Source of the DNA: Burkholderiaceae bacterium
GTDB taxonomy: Bacteria; Pseudomonadota; Gammaproteobacteria; Burkholderiales; Burkholderiaceae
DNA: 13,217 nucleotides
Direction: 5' to 3'
Assembly: GCA_022701965.1 (NCBI GenBank)
Contig: JAKONL010000270.1
Location: 1 to 13,217 of the forward strand
A program made the position numbers and the translations under genes. How positions within the stretch are numbered: position 1 is the stretch's first letter; every line of letters starts with the position of its first letter. A model generated the notes under the pieces. The model saw nothing but the letters and a program-made list of their open reading frames with translations. It was not told the DNA's origin and ran no database searches. This document shows, piece after piece, positions 6,319-13,217 of this stretch.

Positions 6319-7329
6319 TCAGTCCAGCTTAGCGCCGGACTTCTTCACCACGTCGGCCCACTTGCGGCGCTCGTCGCGCACGAACTGAGCGGTCTGCGGC
6401 GCGCTCATGGCGGTCGGCACCAGGCCCTGCGCGGCGAACTGAGACAGCACGAGCGGGTCGGTGAGCGCCGCGTTGAGCGCCCGGTTCAGCCTCGCGACGA
6501 CCGCCTCGGGCGTGCCGGCGGGCGCGACCATCACGTTCCAGATGTCGGCCTCGTAGCCCTTCACGCCGGCCTCGGCGACCGTCGGCACGTCGGGCAGCTG
6601 CGCGAAGCGCCTGGCGCTGGTCACGGCGAGCAGGCGCAGGTTGCTGCTCCTGGCCTGCGCCACCGCGCCGGAGCCGGTCAGCACGCCGATGTCGATCTGC
6701 CCGCCCATCACGTCGGTGATCAGCGGCACGTCGCCGCGATAGGGGATGTGCACGACCGCGATCCCGGTCAGGCTCTTGAGATATTCGAAGGCCAGGTGCC
6801 CCGGCGAACCGCTGCCGGAGGTGCCGTACGACAGCTTGCCCGGCTGGGCCTTGGCCATGGCGATCAGGTCGGCGAGATTCTTCACCTTGAGTTCCGACTT
6901 GACCGCGATCGCCAGGCCGAGCGACCCCATGTGGCCGACCGCGACCAGGTCCTTCTCGGCGTCGTAGGGCAGCTTGCGCCCGAGCAGCTCGAGCGTGACC
7001 ATCGCGCCGACGCCGCCCACGCCCAGCGCATAGCCGTCCGGCGCCGACTTCGCAACCAGGTCCATGCCGAGCGCGCCTGCCGCGCCGGCGCGGTTGTCGA
7101 CCACGAAGGGCTGGCCGAGCGCCTTGCCCATCGACTGGCCGAGCACGCGGCCGGCGACGTCGGTCGAGCCGCCGGGCGGGAACGGCACGACGAGCTTCAC
7201 GGCGCGGGCCGGGTACTCCTGCGCCCAGGACGGCAGGGCCGACAGCGCGGCCGCGCCGCCGACGGCCGCGAGCCAACGGCGCCGGGTGGAAACGAACGAC
7301 GGCGCTGCGGCATGGAAGAAATCGGACAT
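6319..7329 (-). CDS. Bug/TctC-type tripartite tricarboxylate transporter substrate-binding protein
   Basis: A 336-residue protein. The N-terminus carries a twin-arginine-like motif (STRRRWL, 14-20), a hydrophobic Ala/Gly/Leu stretch and a likely cleavage after SWA (36), so it may leave folded through the Tat pathway. The mature protein has Bug landmarks in order: YPARAVKLVVPFPPGGSTD (39-57), DNRAGAAG, the APDGY motif, LSYGTSGSGSPGHLA, HIPYRG, and LPDVPTVAEAG near the C-terminus. Bug proteins are periplasmic Venus-flytrap binders of carboxylated ligands, delivered to TctA/TctB membrane subunits or used for sensing. No tctA or tctB lies in the window, so partners must be elsewhere or absent. 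It is last in the minus-strand run, 31 bp after the fused dehydrogenase, with a strong AAGGAGA site preceded by a (CA)6 tract. The ligand is probably the acid the locus degrades (inference). Confidence 0.95.
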   Translation of the reverse strand: MSDFFHAAAPSFVSTRRRWLAAVGGAAALSALPSWAQEYPARAVKLVVPFPPGGSTDVAGRVLGQSMGKALGQPFVVDNRAGAAGALGMDLVAKSAPDGYALGVGGVGAMVTLELLGRKLPYDAEKDLVAVGHMGSLGLAIAVKSELKVKNLADLIAMAKAQPGKLSYGTSGSGSPGHLAFEYLKSLTGIAVVHIPYRGDVPLITDVMGGQIDIGVLTGSGAVAQARSSNLRLLAVTSARRFAQLPDVPTVAEAGVKGYEADIWNVMVAPAGTPEAVVARLNRALNAALTDPLVLSQFAAQGLVPTAMSAPQTAQFVRDERRKWADVVKKSGAKLD

Positions 7330-7345
7330 GAGGGTCTCCTTGATC

Positions 7346-7357
7346 TGTGTGTGTGTG
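7346..7357. repeat. (TG)6/(CA)6 dinucleotide tract in the Bug leader
   Basis: Twelve bases of TG on the plus strand, that is CA in the mRNA, lie between the stop of the fused dehydrogenase and the AAGGAGA site of the Bug gene. No comparable tract was noticed elsewhere in the window. Slippage here would change leader length, not reading frame. Confidence 0.85.
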
Positions 7358-7360
7358 CGT

Positions 7361-9673
7361 TCAGCCCGGCAGGCCGAGGACCGCCTTGGCGAGGATGTTT
7401 CGCTGGATCTCGTTGCTGCCCGCGAAGATCTTGGCGCCGAGCGCGTTGAAAAGCGGCGCCACCACGTGCAGGTCGATCTCGTCGGTGGCGCAGTGGTCGC
7501 GCAGGCCGCCGTAGTCGCCGGCCGACTCGATCAGCAGCAGCGCGAGCCGCTCGTAGGTTTCGGTCGACCAGATCTTCAGCATCGAGATCGACGCCGGGAT
7601 CGGCTCGCCGCGCTTGGCGATCTGCGCGAAGCCGGCATACGCCGCGCCGAGGTCGGCGGTGTCGAGCGCCAGCTCGACGTAGCGCGCGACGAAGGCCGGG
7701 TCGTCGAACAGGCCCTGCTGGCGCGCGAGCTTCTCGACCTGGTGCAGCGTGTGCTGCGAGTGCTTGGGGCTGCCGGTGAAGAGCCGCTCGAAGCCGAGCA
7801 GCGCCTTGGCCACCGTCCAGCCCTGGTTGAGCTCGCCGACCAGGTTGTCGCGCGGCACGCGCACGTCGTCGAAGAACACCTCGCAGAACTCGCGCTCGCC
7901 GGCGATGTTGCGGATCGGCCGCACGGTGATGCCCGGCGTCTTCAGGTCGACCAGCAGGAAGCTGATGCCGGCCTGCTTCTTGACGGTCCGGTCGGTGCGC
8001 ACCAGCATGAACATGTGTGTGCCGTCGGCGCCCCAGGTGGTCCAGGTCTTCTGGCCGTTGACGACGAAGTCGTCGCCGTCGATCACCGCCTCGGTGCGCA
8101 CCGAGGCGAGATCGGAGCCGGCGTTCGGCTCCGAGTAGCCCTGCGTCCAGACGTGCTCGCCGGCGAGCACCTTCGGCAGGAAGCGCGCGCGCTGCGCCTC
8201 GGTGCCGAAGCGCATCAGGATCGGGCCGATCATCACCAGGCCCTGGTCGGGCGCGCGCGCCACGCCCCAGGCCTCGGTCTCCTCGATGTACGCGATCAGC
8301 TTGTCGGCCGGCAGCCCGAGGCCGCCGTGCTCGCGCGGCCAGGCCGGCGCGAGCCAGCCCAGGCGCGAGAGCGTCATGTACCAGTCCTTCGACTCCGCCC
8401 AGCTCTGGCGGTAGGGCATGTAGCGGCGCGCCTCGGGATAGTGGCGGGCGAACAGGGCGCGCACCATGCGGCGGAATTCCGGCTCCGGCATGCGGTCCCA
8501 GTCGGCGTCGGTCGGGAAGCCGTCGAAGGTCTTCGCGTCCCCGGCATCGATGGGCGCGGCCGGCGCGGCGCCCGGCATCAGCGCGGCGTAGCGGCGACGG
8601 TGCGCGGCGGCATTGCCCCAGCGGCTGGCCAGCGTCATCGCGCGCTTGAAGTACAGGCCGATGTCGTACTCGTTGGTGGTGCCGATGGCGCCGTGCAGCT
8701 GGATCGCCATCCGCGTCATCTCCAGCGCCGCATGGGCGCTGCGCGCCTTGATGCGGCTCGCAGTCGCGGCGAGGTTCTCGCCGGTCAGCGCCGCGATGCC
8801 TTCGCGCAGGCACGCGGTCGCGAGCTCGACCTGGATCAGGCCGTCGACCAGCCGGTGCTGCAGCGCCTGGAAGCTGCCGATCGGCTTGCCGAACTGCTCG
8901 CGCGTGCAGAGGTACTGCTGCGTGAGTTCGAGCGCGCGGCGTGCGATGCCCACGAGTTCGGCGCCCTGCGCGATGCGCGCGAGGTCGTTGGCGGCCCGCA
9001 GTGCGGACTGGACCGCGTCGCCCCGGGCGAGCAGCCGGCCTTCGGCACGATCGAGATCGAGCGTCGCGACGACCCCGCCGTCGACGCCGTGATCGTCGGT
9101 GCGCTGCAGTCCGGCCGCGTCGGCCGCAATCCACACCAGCGCCGGTTCGCCCGCCAGCGTCACGAAGACGATCCAGCCGTCCGCGCCCGCACCCGGGCGC
9201 ACGAAGCGCTTGCGGCCCTCGACGGCGACCGTTTCGCCGTCGCACGACGCCCGCGTCTGCAGCGAGCGCGCATCGGCATCGATCTCGCCGCTCCGCTCCT
9301 GCCAGGCCACGCCGGCCACGACCGAACCGCCCTGGATGTGGGCGAGCAGTTCGTCGCGCAGGGGGCCTTGCGGCAGCCGCCCCAGCAACGCCAGGGGGTG
9401 GAAGCCCGCATCGACGAACGGCTCGGGCAGCAGGTGGCGACCCGCCTCCTCCGCGATCGCCGCGACCTCGGCGATGCCGAGCCCGAGGCCGCCCGCGTCC
9501 TCCGGCACCGCGATGGAGAACCAGCCCAGTTCGGCGATCTGCGCCCAGGTGGCCCGGTCGAAGCCGCCGCCCGCGTCCTCCAGCGCACGCACGCGCTGGC
9601 GCTGGTCCGTCGCGCCGAGGAAGCCGGTCGCGCTGTCGCGGAACATCGCGATCGATTCGTCGACTTCGCTCAT
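7361..9673 (-). CDS. Fused two-domain acyl-CoA dehydrogenase
   Basis: A 770-residue flavoprotein, twice the usual 380-400, made of two acyl-CoA dehydrogenase units. Unit 1 (about 1-365) has a degenerate middle domain but keeps REQFGKPIGSFQALQHRL (258-275) and the Q-LHG-IG-T-EY segment (325-336). Unit 2 (about 395-770) has the substrate/FAD-loop sequence YSEPNAGSDLASVRT (513-527), GQKTWTTWG, and the C-terminal AGSNEIQRNILAKAVLG. A Glu-Arg pair at 629-630 sits where isovaleryl-CoA dehydrogenase has its catalytic Glu; the alternative position is Ala751. Unit 1 shows neither base. This resembles FadE-type heteromers such as steroid side-chain FadE28/FadE29, in which one subunit is non-catalytic, here joined in one chain. 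It would introduce an alpha,beta double bond in an acyl-CoA, perhaps branched or cyclic; the substrate is unknown. Its start overlaps the CoA-transferase stop by 4 nt (ATGA), so it is translationally coupled. Confidence 0.93.
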   Translation of the reverse strand: MSEVDESIAMFRDSATGFLGATDQRQRVRALEDAGGGFDRATWAQIAELGWFSIAVPEDAGGLGLGIAEVAAIAEEAGRHLLPEPFVDAGFHPLALLGRLPQGPLRDELLAHIQGGSVVAGVAWQERSGEIDADARSLQTRASCDGETVAVEGRKRFVRPGAGADGWIVFVTLAGEPALVWIAADAAGLQRTDDHGVDGGVVATLDLDRAEGRLLARGDAVQSALRAANDLARIAQGAELVGIARRALELTQQYLCTREQFGKPIGSFQALQHRLVDGLIQVELATACLREGIAALTGENLAATASRIKARSAHAALEMTRMAIQLHGAIGTTNEYDIGLYFKRAMTLASRWGNAAAHRRRYAALMPGAAPAAPIDAGDAKTFDGFPTDADWDRMPEPEFRRMVRALFARHYPEARRYMPYRQSWAESKDWYMTLSRLGWLAPAWPREHGGLGLPADKLIAYIEETEAWGVARAPDQGLVMIGPILMRFGTEAQRARFLPKVLAGEHVWTQGYSEPNAGSDLASVRTEAVIDGDDFVVNGQKTWTTWGADGTHMFMLVRTDRTVKKQAGISFLLVDLKTPGITVRPIRNIAGEREFCEVFFDDVRVPRDNLVGELNQGWTVAKALLGFERLFTGSPKHSQHTLHQVEKLARQQGLFDDPAFVARYVELALDTADLGAAYAGFAQIAKRGEPIPASISMLKIWSTETYERLALLLIESAGDYGGLRDHCATDEIDLHVVAPLFNALGAKIFAGSNEIQRNILAKAVLGLPG

Positions 9674-10893
9674 CCGATCACCTTCTGGCGGCCGAGTTCG
9701 TCGATGCGCGCGTCGTCCATGCCCAGCACGTCGCGCAGCACTTCGTGCGTGTGCTGGCCGAGCATCGGCGGCGGCCGCTGGTAGGTCACCGGCGTGGCGG
9801 AGAACTGCACCGGGTTGGCGACCTGCGGCAGGTTCCCGGCCGTCGGATGCGCCATGTGCGTGAGCACGCCGCGGTGCCGGATCTGCGGGTCGGCGAAGAC
9901 CTCGGCGAAGCCGTTGATCGGCCCGCTCGGCACGCCCGCGGCGTCGAACGCCGCATGCCAGTGGCCGACGCTCTGCGTCGCCAGCACGGCCTCGATCATC
10001 GGCACCAGCGTCGTGCGGTGCTTCGCGCGCAGCGGGTTGGTCGCGAAGCGTTCGTCACCCGACCATTGCGGCTCGCCGAGCACCTTGCAGAACTGGACGA
10101 ACTGGCTGTCGTTGCCGACCGCCACGACGATCTGGCCGTCGCTGCAGTCGAAGGACTGCCACGGGCAGGTGATGGGCGATGCCGTGCCCAGCCGCGGCGG
10201 CTGCTGCCCCGAGACGAGGTACATCATCGCGACGTGCGAGATCGCCGCGACCTGCGCGTCGAGCAGCGCCAGGTCGATGTACTGGCCCTCGTGCGAGACC
10301 ATGTCGCGGTGGCGCAGCGCGGCGAGGATCGCGCTCGCCGCGTAGAACCCGGCCGTGATGTCGCCGACCGAGAAGCCCACGCGCATCGGACCGCCGCCGG
10401 GCTCGTCGTCGGCCGCGCCGGTGATGCTCATCAGCCCGCTCATCGACTGGAACAGCGGGTCGTAGCCGGGCAGGTGGCTGTACGGACCGCTCTGGCCGAA
10501 GCCGCTGATCGAGCAGTAGACCAGCCGCGGATTGATCTCGCGCAGCGACGCGTAGTCGAGCCCGTAGCGCGCCAGGTCGCCGGCCTTGAAGTTCTCGATC
10601 ACGATGTCGCTCTGCGCCGCGAGTTCGCGCACCAGCGCCTGCCCGCCCGGCTGCGAGATGTCGATCGTGACCGAGCGCTTGCCGCGGTTCATCGAGAGGA
10701 AGGACGAGCTCTCGCGCGTCTCGTTGCCGTCCGCATCCCTGGCGAAGACGCCCTGGTGGCGCACGTCGTCGCCGCGCCCGGGACGTTCGACCTTGATCAC
10801 GTCGGCGCCGAAATCCGCCAGCATCTGCGCGGCCCAGGGACCGGAAAACACGCGGCTCAAGTCGAGCACGCGAACGCCTGTGAGGCTGCCCAT
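9670..10893 (-). CDS. CaiB/BaiF family (class III) CoA-transferase
   Basis: A 407-residue, full-length family III CoA-transferase. The N-terminus LTGVRVLDLSRVFSGPWAAQ is canonical, followed by GADVIKVERPGRGDD, NRGKRSVTIDI, IENFKAG and SISGFGQSGP. Asp145 in GYDPLFQSMSG is at the position of the catalytic Asp that carries the acyl-aspartyl intermediate in formyl-CoA transferase. The small domain and the C-terminal LGQHTHEVL are also present. These enzymes move CoA between carboxylic acids, often from succinyl-CoA, as interlocked dimers in the cytoplasm. A strong AAGGAGA site 6 nt upstream sets the start, and the stop overlaps the dehydrogenase start. The neighbour suggests it makes the acyl-CoA that is then dehydrogenated (inference). 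It is clearly related to, but not a close copy of, the second transferase at the right edge. Confidence 0.95.
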   Translation of the reverse strand: MGSLTGVRVLDLSRVFSGPWAAQMLADFGADVIKVERPGRGDDVRHQGVFARDADGNETRESSSFLSMNRGKRSVTIDISQPGGQALVRELAAQSDIVIENFKAGDLARYGLDYASLREINPRLVYCSISGFGQSGPYSHLPGYDPLFQSMSGLMSITGAADDEPGGGPMRVGFSVGDITAGFYAASAILAALRHRDMVSHEGQYIDLALLDAQVAAISHVAMMYLVSGQQPPRLGTASPITCPWQSFDCSDGQIVVAVGNDSQFVQFCKVLGEPQWSGDERFATNPLRAKHRTTLVPMIEAVLATQSVGHWHAAFDAAGVPSGPINGFAEVFADPQIRHRGVLTHMAHPTAGNLPQVANPVQFSATPVTYQRPPPMLGQHTHEVLRDVLGMDDARIDELGRQKVIG

Positions 10894-10938
10894 GTCTGTC
10901 TCCTTTTTCGTTGTCGATCCGCGGCGGCGCCGCGACGT

Positions 10939-11934
10939 TCAGCTTTTCAGCGGTACCGGCGCGCCGCCGTCCAGCCACAGCGCGATGTTGCGCACCACGC
11001 CGGCATAGAACGCGGCCATGTTGTCCCGCGTGACGTAGCCCAGGTGCGGCGACAGCACGACGTTGGGCAACGCGCACAGCGCATGGCCGGCCGGCACCGG
11101 CTCCTGCCAGAACACGTCGAGGCCGGCACCGCCGATGCGGCGCGCGGCGAGCGCATCGAGCAGCGCCGCCTCGTCCACCAGCGCGGCGCGCGCGGTATTG
11201 ACCAGGTACGCCCCGGGCTTCATGAGCGCGAGCTCGGCCGCGCCCACGACGCCCCGGGTCGAGGGCGCGAGCACCAGGTGCAGCGACACCGCGTCGGCCT
11301 GCGAGAACAGCCCGGCCTTGTCGACGCGGCGCGCGCCGGCCGCCTCGGCGCGCTCGTCGGTGAGGTTCGGGCTCCACGCCACGACCTGCATTCCGAAGGC
11401 GTTGCCGATGCGCGCCATCTGCTGCCCGATGTGGCCGAGCCCGACCAGCCCGAGCGTGCGGCCGCTCAGCACCTCGGCCATCTCGGGCTGCCATTCGCCC
11501 CGGCACAGCGCGACATGCGACGCCACGGTCTTCTTGTGCAGCGCGAGCAGCAGCGCCCAGGCGGTCTCCGCCGTACCCGCGAGCCCGGTGCGTGCGCCCG
11601 GCGCACCGCAGACGTCGATGCCGAGCCGGGCGCAGGCCGCGAGGTCGATCGCCGCGTTGCGCAGGCCGGTGGTCGCGATCAGCCGCAGCCGGGGCAGGCG
11701 TTCGAGCAGCGCCGCGCCGAAGGCCGTGCGCTCGCGCATCGCGACGACGACGTCGAAGCCGGCGAGCCGTGCGGCCAGCTCGTCCTCGCTCCGGGCCGCG
11801 TGCGCGAACGCCTCGACCTCGGTGCCGGCCGGCAGGCCGGACCAGTCGGCGATCTGCAGGGCCTCGTGCGTGTAGTCGTCGAGGACGGCGACGCGCGCCG
11901 CCACCGGGCGATCGGAACGAAGCGCCTCAGCCAT
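10939..11934 (-). CDS. D-2-hydroxyacid dehydrogenase (NAD-binding)
   Basis: A 331-residue protein of the D-isomer-specific 2-hydroxyacid dehydrogenase family. The nucleotide-binding motif is GLVGLGHIGQQMA (161-173). The catalytic triad is visible: Arg in NTARAALVDE, Glu in DVFWQEPVPA, His in LSPHLGY. The segment after the GxGxxG motif runs VVAWSPNL and lacks an acidic residue at the end of the strand, so the cofactor preference is not certain. Family members include phosphoglycerate, glycerate and D-lactate dehydrogenases; the pathway substrate here is unknown. The start lies 8 nt inside the upstream GST-like gene, with only a weak ribosome site, so translation is likely coupled. A 45-bp gap containing the GCGGCGCCGC palindrome (10924-10933) separates it from the next CoA-transferase gene. 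Confidence 0.94.
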   Translation of the reverse strand: MAEALRSDRPVAARVAVLDDYTHEALQIADWSGLPAGTEVEAFAHAARSEDELAARLAGFDVVVAMRERTAFGAALLERLPRLRLIATTGLRNAAIDLAACARLGIDVCGAPGARTGLAGTAETAWALLLALHKKTVASHVALCRGEWQPEMAEVLSGRTLGLVGLGHIGQQMARIGNAFGMQVVAWSPNLTDERAEAAGARRVDKAGLFSQADAVSLHLVLAPSTRGVVGAAELALMKPGAYLVNTARAALVDEAALLDALAARRIGGAGLDVFWQEPVPAGHALCALPNVVLSPHLGYVTRDNMAAFYAGVVRNIALWLDGGAPVPLKS

Positions 11935-12550
11935 CCGTCGGCTCGGTGGCCTGGAACGAGGGCCGTCGGCGCAGCGTCTCGAACCAGCGCGCGAGGCGCG
12001 GGGCGACGGCGCGCCAGCCCAGCGCGTCGAAGCGGTAGTCGAGGTAGCCGAGCGCGCAGCCGAGCGTCAGGTGGCCGATGGAGAACGGCGCATCCTCGAG
12101 CGCCGCGGCCTCGCCGTCGAGCAGCGTCAGCACGGCGCGCGTCTTCAGCTCGAACGCGTCGAGCAGCGCCGCCAGCGGGACCTCGCGCTCGCGCTCGTTG
12201 CGCCAGAGGATCAGCGCGTCGAGCAGGCCGTCGCCCAGCGCATGCCAGCGCAGCGCGGCCCAGCGCGCCTCGCCTTCGGCCGGAAAGAGCGCGGTGCCGC
12301 CGAGCGTGTCCAGGTATTCGCAGATCACCACCGAGTCGAACAGCGTCAGGCCGTCGGCCCGCACCAGCGTCGGGATCTTGGAGAGCGGGTTGTCGGCCAT
12401 GAGGGCCGCGTTCGGCTTGAGCATCGCGGCGACCGAGCGCACCCGCTCGATCCGGTCGAGCACGCCGGCCTCGTGCGCGGCGATCATCACCTTGCGCACG
12501 TAGGGCGACTTCGGCGACCAGTGCAGCTTCATCTTCACGTTCGTCGTCAT
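11927..12550 (-). CDS. Glutathione S-transferase-like protein
   Basis: A 207-residue protein. The N-terminal thioredoxin-like domain (about 7-85) has KLHWSPKSPYVRKV, with Ser12 or Ser15 as candidate glutathione-activating residue, the cis-Pro in SKIPTLV (58-63), and the glutathione gamma-glutamyl contact DSVVICEYLD (72-81). An all-helical C-terminal domain follows from about 92. It resembles small bacterial YibF-like GSTs. In catabolic operons such proteins can isomerise, cleave ethers or detoxify reactive thioester intermediates; nothing here picks one. The start at 12550 lies 2 nt after the preceding stop. Met7 (12532) would also fit the family N-terminus and cannot be excluded, as neither has a well-spaced ribosome site. 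It overlaps the hydroxyacid dehydrogenase gene by 8 nt. Confidence 0.92.
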   Translation of the reverse strand: MTTNVKMKLHWSPKSPYVRKVMIAAHEAGVLDRIERVRSVAAMLKPNAALMADNPLSKIPTLVRADGLTLFDSVVICEYLDTLGGTALFPAEGEARWAALRWHALGDGLLDALILWRNEREREVPLAALLDAFELKTRAVLTLLDGEAAALEDAPFSIGHLTLGCALGYLDYRFDALGWRAVAPRLARWFETLRRRPSFQATEPTDG

Positions 12551-12552
12551 GG

Positions 12553-13217
12553 TCAGATCACTCCCGCGCTGCGCAGCGCGTCGATGCCGGCGGTGTCGTA
12601 GCCGAGTTCGGCCAGGATGTCGGCGCTGTGCTGGCCGAGCAGCGGCGGCGCGGCCTGCGTCTGCAGCGGAGTCTCGGCGAAGCGCATCGGGCTCGCGACC
12701 TGCGGCACGTCGACGCCGCTCGGATGCGGCACGCGGCGCAGCATGCCGCGCGCCTTCACCTGCGGGTCCTCGAACACGTCGGCCACCGAGTTGATGGCGC
12801 CGCAGGGCACGCCGGCGGTGTCGAGCGCGGCGACCAGCGCGTCGCGCTCCCAGGTGCCGAAGACCTCGCGCAGCAGCGCCGAGAGCTCGCCGATGTGGCG
12901 TACGCGCTGGGCGTTGGTCGCGAAGCGTTCGTCGCGGGCCCATTCGGCATGGCCGAACACGTCGCACAGCCTGGCGAACTGGCCGTCGTTGCCGACCACC
13001 AGGATCACGTCGCCGTCGGCGCAGGCATACACGTCCTGCGGCTGGATGTTGGGATGCGCGTTGCCGTTGCGCTGCGGCACCTTGCCCGAGACGAGATAGT
13101 TCATCGCCTGGTTGGCGAGCGTGGCGACCTGCACGTCGAGCATCGCGATGTCGATCGAGTCGCCGATACCGGTCTCGTTGCGGCGCGCCAGCGCGGCCAG
13201 CACCGACACGGCGGTGT
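12553..13217 (-). CDS. Second CaiB/BaiF family CoA-transferase (N-terminus outside window)
   Basis: The last 220 or so residues of a class III CoA-transferase are present and the frame stays open to the right edge. The fragment begins near position 185 of the full-length paralogue at 9670-10893. It shows SVLAALARRNETG, MLDVQVATLANQAMNYLVSG, VVGNDGQFARLCDVFG, DERFATNAQRVRH, GVPCGAINSVADVFEDPQ and the C-terminal LLGQHSADIL. The catalytic Asp lies in the missing part. A GTG at 13209 is internal, because conserved family sequence continues upstream of it. It is first of the visible minus-strand genes, with the GST-like start 2 nt after its stop. The operon promoter must lie beyond the window. Confidence 0.93.
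   Translation of the reverse strand, partial: TAVSVLAALARRNETGIGDSIDIAMLDVQVATLANQAMNYLVSGKVPQRNGNAHPNIQPQDVYACADGDVILVVGNDGQFARLCDVFGHAEWARDERFATNAQRVRHIGELSALLREVFGTWERDALVAALDTAGVPCGAINSVADVFEDPQVKARGMLRRVPHPSGVDVPQVASPMRFAETPLQTQAAPPLLGQHSADILAELGYDTAGIDALRSAGVI

Noticed and set aside
4393..7449. Plus-strand open frame of about 1,000 codons covering the tannase gene in another frame and the Bug gene in antisense.
   Set aside because: Low-complexity Arg-rich translation; both real genes are far better supported.
7064..9784. Plus-strand open frame of about 900 codons opposite the fused acyl-CoA dehydrogenase.
   Set aside because: No family motifs are seen. It is antisense to a protein with clear motifs throughout, and third-position GC bias explains it.
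10921..10934. GC-rich palindrome between the hydroxyacid dehydrogenase and CoA-transferase genes as a terminator.
   Set aside because: The stem is short and no T run follows directly. The downstream T-poor strand leads straight into a strong ribosome binding site, so operon continuity is more likely.
8941..12402. Very long open frame on the plus strand (about 1,150 codons) opposite the CoA-transferase and dehydrogenase genes.
   Set aside because: The translation is Arg/Ala/His-rich with no recognisable domain, and the minus strand encodes several complete, conserved enzymes over the same bases. It is a GC-bias shadow.
13207..13209. GTG as the start of a short CoA-transferase-like gene.
   Set aside because: The frame stays open to the edge and begins mid-domain; the full-length paralogue shows about 185 further residues are expected upstream.

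Overview
This 13.2 kb window is uniformly GC-rich, densely packed bacterial DNA. It reads as a chromosome segment of a betaproteobacterium, most likely Burkholderiales. The basis is the Bug/TctC-type periplasmic binding protein, a family greatly expanded in that order, together with CaiB-type CoA-transferases, a tannase-family lipoprotein and a tRNA-Arg(ACG) with encoded CCA. The species cannot be named from the sequence. I see no insertion sequence, integrase, CRISPR array, phage gene or rRNA.

Layout. (1) 1-944, minus strand: the N-terminal 232 residues of a secreted protein with two cysteine-containing repeats, then a tRNA-Arg with a clear intrinsic terminator and a TATACT -10 box. (2) 1013-6271, plus strand: a LysR-type regulator, then four tightly spaced genes. 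These encode an alpha/beta-hydrolase-fold lipoprotein, a carboxymuconolactone-decarboxylase-like protein, an amidohydrolase of the 2-pyrone-4,6-dicarboxylate lactonase type and a tannase/feruloyl-esterase-family lipoprotein. (3) 6272-6318: a short convergent junction with a GC-rich hairpin. (4) 6319 to beyond 13217, minus strand: a tight six-gene run. In transcription order it is a CoA-transferase (N-terminus outside the window), a glutathione-S-transferase-like protein, a D-2-hydroxyacid dehydrogenase, a second CoA-transferase, a 770-residue fused acyl-CoA dehydrogenase and a Bug-type binding protein.

How the parts may work together (inference). The two gene runs face each other and look like one catabolic locus for an organic acid or its ester, probably aromatic or cyclic. 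The tannase-family esterase would release an acid outside the inner membrane. The Bug protein would bind such an acid for uptake by a transporter whose membrane subunits are not in the window. The CoA-transferases would activate it and the fused dehydrogenase would desaturate the acyl-CoA. The hydroxyacid dehydrogenase, amidohydrolase and decarboxylase-like protein would process intermediates, with the LysR protein as the likely local regulator. No ring-cleavage or ring-hydroxylating oxygenase is present, so the substrate stays open.

The most notable points are an alanine at the nucleophile position of the hydrolase lipoprotein, an acyl-CoA dehydrogenase fusion in which only the C-terminal half appears catalytic, two CoA-transferase paralogues in one operon, a duplicated cysteine module in the secreted protein, and a (CA)6 tract just ahead of the Bug gene.
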